DNA from: Exiguobacterium sp. AM39-5BH
GTDB taxonomy: Bacteria; Bacillota; Bacilli; Exiguobacteriales; Exiguobacteriaceae
Assembly (NCBI RefSeq): GCF_003467445.1
Contig: NZ_QSGS01000005.1
Location: 167,223 to 231,222 of the forward strand
Length of the DNA: 64,000 bases
Reading direction: 5' to 3'
Of this stretch, positions 59,329 through 64,000 are shown one piece after another. The position numbers and the translations under genes are program-made. Every line of letters starts with the position of its first letter. The first letter of the stretch is position 1. The notes under the pieces are model-generated. The model saw nothing but the letters and a program-made list of their open reading frames with translations. It was not told the DNA's origin and did no database searches.

Positions 59329-59814
59329 ATGAACAAAACAATGAAATGGGCGGTCGCGCTTGGCGTGACGGGTGCCCTTGTCGCAACGGTCGGTGTCGTC
59401 TCGTCCCGGGGGCGGACCGATGATACATCACAGACGATCCGTGACCGTGAGCTCGGTTACGAGATCATTCTCCCGTCGAAAATCGTCGAGGCGATCGAGC
59501 GCGGGGACGTCTATATCGAGAAGGCGCAGGACGTCGTCGATGTCGGCGACAAGAACAGCTACGGCACGTTCGACCTCTACTATAACGTCGAGGATGGCGA
59601 CGACCAGTTGTTGTTCCATTTGGACTTGATTGACCGTGAACTATCGGAAGAGGCGTTCGCCCAGGAAGTCGGTTACGGCAACTACCTCGGTGCGAGCGAC
59701 AAGACGTTCTTCTGGGTCGAACCGACCGAGGCCGTCCCGGGTGCCGAGGCGCATACGGATGAGATCGCCGAACTGCTCGAGACGCTCCCGGAGCTCGAAT
59801 TCCGGACGTTATGA
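59329..59814 (+). CDS. Secreted or anchored hypothetical protein
   Basis: A 161-residue protein with an N-terminal signal or anchor (KWAVALGVTGALVATVGVVSS), and an acidic extracellular part of about 135 residues (YEIILPSKIVEAIERGDVYIEKAQDVVDV...). No family recognised. AGAGGAG precedes ATG 59329. Terminator GCCCGC-TACG-GCGGGC (59819-59834), then TTTTT. Confidence 0.65.
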   Translation: MNKTMKWAVALGVTGALVATVGVVSSRGRTDDTSQTIRDRELGYEIILPSKIVEAIERGDVYIEKAQDVVDVGDKNSYGTFDLYYNVEDGDDQLLFHLDLIDRELSEEAFAQEVGYGNYLGASDKTFFWVEPTEAVPGAEAHTDEIAELLETLPELEFRTL

Positions 59815-59818
59815 GTCC

Positions 59819-59839
59819 GCCCGCTACGGCGGGCTTTTT
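59819..59839 (+). terminator. Terminator after secreted protein gene
   Basis: GCCCGC (59819-59824) and GCGGGC (59829-59834) form a perfect stem, followed by TTTTT. Confidence 0.88.
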
Positions 59840-59871
59840 CAGTTATGCTACAATACAGTTGAGGTGATTTC

Positions 59872-60699
59872 ATGAATTGGACAGTAGAAGAAGTGAGACA
59901 GGCAAAACAGGTTGGCGCGCTCGAGGCAGCGGTCAACGCATACGACAAGATTGACGTGAAACTCGGACACGTGGCGGTCGGTCAGAACGACTACGCCGTC
60001 TATGATGACGACACACTCGTCGGCTATATGGTGCTCTTCCCGTATCTTCCGAACGAGTATGAAGTGAACGCGCTCGTGCATCCGGACTACCGGAAGCAAG
60101 GTGTCTTCACGGCGCTGTTGGAGACGGCGAAGCAGGATGCGAAACAGAACGGCTGTGAGGCGTTCACGTTCGTCATCGACCGCAAATCGAAAGACGGCAA
60201 GGCGGTCATCGACCATCTCGGCGCGGCGTATCAGTTCTCAGAATTTAACTTGGTGCTCAAAAAAGCCGAGCTGTTCTTGAAACCGACTGAGGTATCGCTC
60301 CGTGAGGCGACGGAAGCGGATCGTCCGCTCATCATCGAGACGCTCAGTGAGGCGTTCGGCGACCCGCTCGACGTGACGGAGAACATCTATGAACAAATCG
60401 ACACACCGGACCGAGTGACGTACATCGGTGAGGTCGACGGTCGTCCCGTCGGCATCATCCGCGCGCTCCTTTCGGGCGAAGATGCCGGCAGCATCCACGC
60501 GTTCGGCGTCAAGGCGGACGAGCAAGGCAAGGGATACGGCACGAAGATGTTGAAACAGATGGTCCAGCAACTGTTCCGCATGGGACGGACGAAACTCGAG
60601 CTCGACGTCGAGACGGAGAACAAGGCCGCGCTCGAGATTTACAAGCGGGCCGGATTCGCTGAAAATGGCGGCTATGAATTCTATTTGTTAGAACTGTGA
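59872..60699 (+). CDS. Tandem GNAT N-acetyltransferase
   Basis: A 275-residue protein with two GNAT-like halves. In the N-terminal half, NEYEVNALVHPDYRKQGVFTALLETAKQDAK holds an acetyl-CoA loop of QxxG/A type (RKQGVF); in the C-terminal half, SIHAFGVKADEQGKGYGTKMLKQMVQQLF has the fuller motif QGKGYG. Substrate unknown. -10-like TACAAT at about 59848 and GAGGTGATTTC before ATG 59872. Confidence 0.87.
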   Translation: MNWTVEEVRQAKQVGALEAAVNAYDKIDVKLGHVAVGQNDYAVYDDDTLVGYMVLFPYLPNEYEVNALVHPDYRKQGVFTALLETAKQDAKQNGCEAFTFVIDRKSKDGKAVIDHLGAAYQFSEFNLVLKKAELFLKPTEVSLREATEADRPLIIETLSEAFGDPLDVTENIYEQIDTPDRVTYIGEVDGRPVGIIRALLSGEDAGSIHAFGVKADEQGKGYGTKMLKQMVQQLFRMGRTKLELDVETENKAALEIYKRAGFAENGGYEFYLLEL

Positions 60700-60709
60700 G
60701 GTGAGACGG

Positions 60710-61033
60710 ATGGTTCGGAATTTGAAATGGCTCGGGGCCGCCTTTGAGGCGTTCCTCGGCATCCCGGCGCTCGGTGGGCTGTTCATCATCAGCATGGGTT
60801 ACACGCCGCTCGGGTTCATGCTCGTGTTCCACATCGTGGTACTCGTCTTGTCGATTACGCGGCTGAAGCGGATTTCGGTTGGACCGATCGTCGGCATCAC
60901 GGCGTCGGTGCTCGGGTTCATCCCGTTCCTCGGCATGATGCTACACGGGGTAGCTGCGATTGCACTCGTAATCGATGCGCTCATGACACCGCGCGAACAG
61001 ATACACATGACAAAAGAAGACGATCGTTTTTAA
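60710..61033 (+). CDS. Small membrane protein
   Basis: A 107-residue protein with three hydrophobic helices (AAFEAFLGIPALGGLFIISMGY, LGFMLVFHIVVLVLSIT, VGPIVGITASVLGFIPFLGMMLHGVAAIALVIDAL). Start ATG 60710 after GAGGTGAGACGG. It is 10 bases after the acetyltransferase gene. Terminator at 61039-61067. Function unknown. Confidence 0.7.
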   Translation: MVRNLKWLGAAFEAFLGIPALGGLFIISMGYTPLGFMLVFHIVVLVLSITRLKRISVGPIVGITASVLGFIPFLGMMLHGVAAIALVIDALMTPREQIHMTKEDDRF

Positions 61034-61038
61034 TGTGG

Positions 61039-61067
61039 ACGCTCTCGATAACGAGGGCGTTTTTTTC
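61039..61067 (+). terminator. Terminator before chemoreceptor gene
   Basis: ACGCTCTCG (61039-61047) pairs with CGAGGGCGT (61052-61060), with one T-G pair, followed by TTTTTT. Confidence 0.87.
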
Positions 61068-61095
61068 ATTGACCAAAACTGCAACTGAAAACGCT

Positions 61096-61122
61096 ATACA
61101 GAACCTGGAATTCGGACGATAT
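61096..61122 (+). promoter_or_regulatory. SigD-like promoter of chemoreceptor
   Basis: GACGATAT at 61115-61122 matches the SigD -10 (GCCGATAT) at seven of eight positions. A weak -35 (TATA/ATAC around 61096-61099) is at about the right distance. It is 36 bases before the gene start. Confidence 0.6.
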
Positions 61123-61157
61123 AGTAGGTGATGAATTACACAGAGGAGGAAGTTATA

Positions 61158-62450
61158 GTGAAGCTATTCAAAAACTTTACGACCCAGCTGCTCGCTTGGA
61201 TTTTGGTCACGTCCTTTATCACGGGCGGAGCGGTCGGCTGGATCACGCTCTTGCTGCTCACGGAGCTTGAGCTGGCGAAAGGGCAGGTCATGCTCGTCGG
61301 GACGGCTGTGGCCTTGCTCATTTCAGGTTTAGGTGGAGCTGTCATCTACTTGATCGCCCGTCGCCCGCTCAAGGCAATCGAGTTGGCGTCGGACAAGGCG
61401 GTCGAGGTCGGTAATGGCGACTTGACGGTCATGTTCGCGGACGAGACGACGACAGACCGTTCGGAGATGGGCCGTCTGCTTCTGTCGATGGACAATATGG
61501 TCGGACACCTGCGGGAACAAGGGACGAACATGCGTTACACGGCGGACCAGCTCACCGGTTCGGCGCAAGAGATCGCCGCAGCGGTCCAGGAAGGCAATAT
61601 CGCCGGCGAGAACATCCGTCAAGCGATGGACGCATTAAACAAGATGCTCGAGGACAACGTCAGCGCGACATACAGCTCGATGGATCTGCTCGGGGCCGTC
61701 GCCCGAACGATGGAGAATATTCGTCATGAGATGGGCTCGGCGCTCGAATCGGCGAACGAGATGCAGCAGGAAGCGGAGAGCGGCAAAGGGCTCGCCTCGT
61801 CGTCAGTCGATGCGATGCATGCGATCGCCGGTAAAGTCGATCAATCGTCGACGCTCAACAGCAAGTTGACAGAGATGACGGGTGAGATTTCACGCATCAC
61901 GGACGTCATCAGCGACATCTCGGCGCAGACGAACTTGCTCGCCTTGAACGCGTCAATTGAAGCGGCCCGTGCGGGGGAACATGGACGCGGATTTGCAGTC
62001 GTCGCAGCGGAAGTCAAGAAGCTCGCCGAACAGACGGCGAACTCGACGCAAGAGATCACCGATTTGATTGTCGACGTCAAACGCTTGGTCGGCGACACGT
62101 CGTCATCGATGGCGAACGTGAAAGCGGAAGTCGAGACGGGCGTCGGTCTCGTCGAGAAGGCGGGTGGTGCGTTCGCATCGATCCACAACTCGGCGAACGA
62201 AGTGTACAGCCACGTCCATTCGGTCGATACGCTCTTAGATGAGTCGCGCGGTCAAATCGACTCGGTCGTCACGAACTCGGCCGGCATCGTCGGCATGGTC
62301 GAAGAGGCGTCACGCTACGCGACGGAAGTCACGTCAGCGGCAAGCCAACAGGCGGCCAGTCTCGGTGAAGTGAACGGCGCGATGACGGAGCTCGTCCGTG
62401 CCGCGGAGAGTTTGCAGAATGAGACGGAGCAAGTGAAGGTGGAGGTGTAA
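61158..62450 (+). CDS. Methyl-accepting chemotaxis protein without sensor domain
   Basis: A 430-residue chemoreceptor. The two membrane helices ([24 protein letters not shown] and [26 protein letters not shown]) are separated by only about ten residues, so there is no extracellular ligand domain. A HAMP domain ([24 protein letters not shown]) follows, then the signalling tip [43 protein letters not shown] 61158 follows GAGGAGGAAG. It may sense cytoplasmic or membrane state, or signals through partners. A SigD-like promoter fits flagellar co-regulation. Confidence 0.92.
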   Translation: MKLFKNFTTQLLAWILVTSFITGGAVGWITLLLLTELELAKGQVMLVGTAVALLISGLGGAVIYLIARRPLKAIELASDKAVEVGNGDLTVMFADETTTDRSEMGRLLLSMDNMVGHLREQGTNMRYTADQLTGSAQEIAAAVQEGNIAGENIRQAMDALNKMLEDNVSATYSSMDLLGAVARTMENIRHEMGSALESANEMQQEAESGKGLASSSVDAMHAIAGKVDQSSTLNSKLTEMTGEISRITDVISDISAQTNLLALNASIEAARAGEHGRGFAVVAAEVKKLAEQTANSTQEITDLIVDVKRLVGDTSSSMANVKAEVETGVGLVEKAGGAFASIHNSANEVYSHVHSVDTLLDESRGQIDSVVTNSAGIVGMVEEASRYATEVTSAASQQAASLGEVNGAMTELVRAAESLQNETEQVKVEV

Positions 62451-62462
62451 AAGCTATTTGGA

Positions 62463-62498
62463 AGTATAAAATCCTTAAAGGATTTTATACTTTTTTTG
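62463..62498. terminator. Terminator after chemoreceptor
   Basis: AGTATAAAATCC (62463-62474) pairs perfectly with GGATTTTATACT (62480-62491), followed by TTTTTT. This is also the edge at which GC content drops. Confidence 0.92.
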
Positions 62499-62573
62499 GT
62501 TTTAATGTATTTTTTTGTAATAATTTTAGTGGTATGGTGAATAAAATGTTAATTAAATTAAGGGGTCAACGAT

Positions 62574-63926
62574 ATGAAATTATTGATTGAAGAAAAATTT
62601 TATAAAACCGTTCCGATTGAAAAAAGAGAAGAAGTAAACAAACGAATTAACTATTTGCTCGAATCGCTACATAAAAAAGATTTTAACTTTAACAAATTAC
62701 CTGCAGGTCTTGATTTTAAGAAGATTCAAGCACTAGACAAAGTTATTTACAAATTTAAAGTTAATAGTGGAGATCGCATCCTATGCGCTCGTTCTGAAGA
62801 TTTATATTCACAATCACACGAAGAAAATCAAAATGCTTTAGTTTTGTTGGAATATTGTTCGCATGATACTCAGATTCGCGTGGCTAAAGCGAAAGATCTT
62901 TCTAATGAAACACACCTAAATGTATCAGTTTTACCCGTTGAAATTTTAAAACCAAATCTTCCGAGTTACTTAGTAAATTATTCTTTGTCTTCATCACATT
63001 CATTTATTAAGGATTTTGAAATAGATTCAAAAGATTTGTTAGATATTTTTGGGGACGAAGCTGTATTTTACTGTTTAGATGAAAAACAGAAAGAGATTGT
63101 ACAAAGTGAGCAAAAAACACAGTTCATTTTCGGATCTGCCGGGAGCGGAAAAACAACACTAAGTATTTATCGAATTCTTCAACTATTAAATAGTAAAGAT
63201 GGAGAATCTACTAAAATTGCGCATTTTACTTATTCATCTAAACTAAAACAACAAACTGAAGCTTTATTTATGAAAATAGCAGCCAAGATGTCGTCACACA
63301 GCGAAAAAGAATTAAAAAAACGAGTCAATTTTTATACGGTTGAAGAATATATTGAAAAAACACACAGTGACAAAACTAGAATTGTCACATTTGAAATTTT
63401 TAAAGAATGGTACATCAAACAGAAAAACTTACCAAAACTAGATTTACCTGCCCTCTGGAAAGAGCGAAGAGGGATTCTACAAGGATCACTTGGGACAAGG
63501 TGGCAATATGAATTAGAAATTCCAACCATTCGAGAGAGTTATGATCTATTAAAACAACTAGAGAATGAGTCTTTAATCAGCTTTTCAGAAAAGGAAAAAA
63601 CTTTTATGCTCTGTTCGGAATTTGTGAATATCCAAAAGAGGTTGCAACATGAACCAATTTTTTTGAATAAATTTAAAGAACAAATGATTATTTCTCTAAA
63701 TGCCAATCTAGTTGACACACCATCACTAAATCCGGAGAAATATTTTCAATTAAAAAATCGTGACAGTATATTCACACTCGAGGAAAGAAAAAAAGCTATT
63801 AACATATTCGAAAAATTTGATATCTATATAACCCATCTAAATAAATCAAATTATTTTGAGGAAGGTGCATTAATTAGAGCGGTATTAAAAATGAACTGCT
63901 CCCCGTCAAGTAGACAGGGCAAATAA
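62574..63926 (+). pseudogene. UvrD-like helicase N-part, disrupted by IS
   Basis: The gene is open for 450 codons, but the last ~11 come from an IS end at 63892; the native protein would be longer. Residues about 50-110 (KVIYKFKVNSGDRILCARSED...ALVLLEYCSHDTQIRVAKAKD) look like a ParE/RelE-type fold placed before the helicase. Walker A is FIFGSAGSGKTTLSIYRIL (about residue 190), then motif Ia-like IAHFTYSSKLKQQTEALF. Only the first helicase motifs remain, and later ones are lost. Superfamily-1 helicases of this kind often act in phage defence (inference). Strong AT bias points to recent transfer. Confidence 0.65.
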
Positions 63927-64000
63927 TGAAAACCGGACTATGCGGCTTGAGACCTGTATTCTACAGGGCTCAAGCCGTTTAGTCGTTTCTGGAAACGATC
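63892..64000. mobile_element. IS end interrupting the helicase gene
   Basis: TGAACTGCTCCCCGTCAAGT starting at 63892 looks like the terminal inverted repeat of an IS3-family element (remembered pattern). Inside it, CGGCTTGAG (63943-63951) and CTCAAGCCG (63969-63977), plus CCTGTA/TACAGG, form a long hairpin of the kind that blocks transcription into an IS. The rest is beyond the window. Confidence 0.6.

Noticed and set aside
1..64000. tRNA, rRNA, CRISPR arrays and metabolite riboswitches
   Set aside because: I saw no cloverleaf, no rRNA-like stretch, no regularly spaced repeats and no riboswitch core I know. A covariance-model scan would be decisive.

Overview
The window looks like chromosomal DNA of a moderately GC-rich Bacillales bacterium, most probably Exiguobacterium or a close relative (inference). 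The reasons are the strong Shine-Dalgarno sites, frequent TTG/GTG starts, and the Bacillus-type order tagO / tagU / yvyE / degS-degU / degV / comFA-comFC / yvyF-flgM-flgN-flgK-flgL-yviE-fliW-csrA. Two AT-rich blocks at the ends, about 1-7740 and 62500-64000, differ sharply in base composition from the core and look acquired.

1-7740 is a resistance island. It starts inside an IS3-family element whose orfB has an in-frame stop. The IS abuts the last 34 codons of a serine recombinase. A mega-like mef / msr(D) pair follows, with both regulatory leader peptides present (MTASMRLR and MYLIFM), each with attenuator-type hairpins. Then come a DUF5946-type gene, a Vat-family streptogramin A acetyltransferase, an Lnu-family lincosamide nucleotidyltransferase behind two mutually exclusive stems, a small acidic protein and an AraC/GyrI-type regulator. 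The right edge has two short direct repeats like those at IS21-family ends, then the last codons of what looks like a chromosomal RNA methyltransferase gene and its terminator. Together the genes predict macrolide, streptogramin A and lincosamide resistance.

7990-33000 is mostly single genes and short operons: DUF7000 with an Imm5-like protein, TmrB (tunicamycin resistance), a TetR-controlled membrane protein, a dihydrouridine synthase, PadR/DUF2812, a run of small proteins (SIMPL, SWIM), flavodoxin, a CBS protein, a Cys-rich pentapeptide-repeat protein, cupin and aldo/keto reductase, oligoendopeptidase F, PTS EIIA-Glc, a Nat-type ABC exporter, and an mhqE-mhqD quinone-detoxification operon behind a 20-bp MhqR-type palindrome. 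33300-37544 holds beta-phosphoglucomutase and the wall teichoic acid genes tagO and tagU, then yvyE. An IS200/IS605 element with an internally deleted TnpB sits between yvyE and degS. The tre operon (treR, treB, treC) and a CNNM/CBS protein lie between degV and comFA. TreB lacks an EIIA domain, so the crr product at 24852 is a plausible phosphate donor. The flagellar hook-filament junction operon has a SigD-type promoter in the comFC tail and an intrinsic terminator between flgM and flgN. After csrA comes a membrane diguanylate cyclase instead of the flagellin gene.

54200-62500 holds accessory chromosomal genes: two divergent YitT paralogues, an EmrE-like exporter, a monooxygenase, an acetyltransferase and a chemoreceptor without an extracellular sensor domain. 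The window closes with an AT-rich helicase gene, perhaps carrying a ParE/RelE-like N-terminus, cut by an IS end that runs out of the window.

Four genes (DUF2817, a small membrane protein, pgmB, flgL) are broken only by one-base losses in short homopolymers, five in all. This pattern suggests uncorrected sequencing errors more than real gene death. I found no tRNA, rRNA or CRISPR array.
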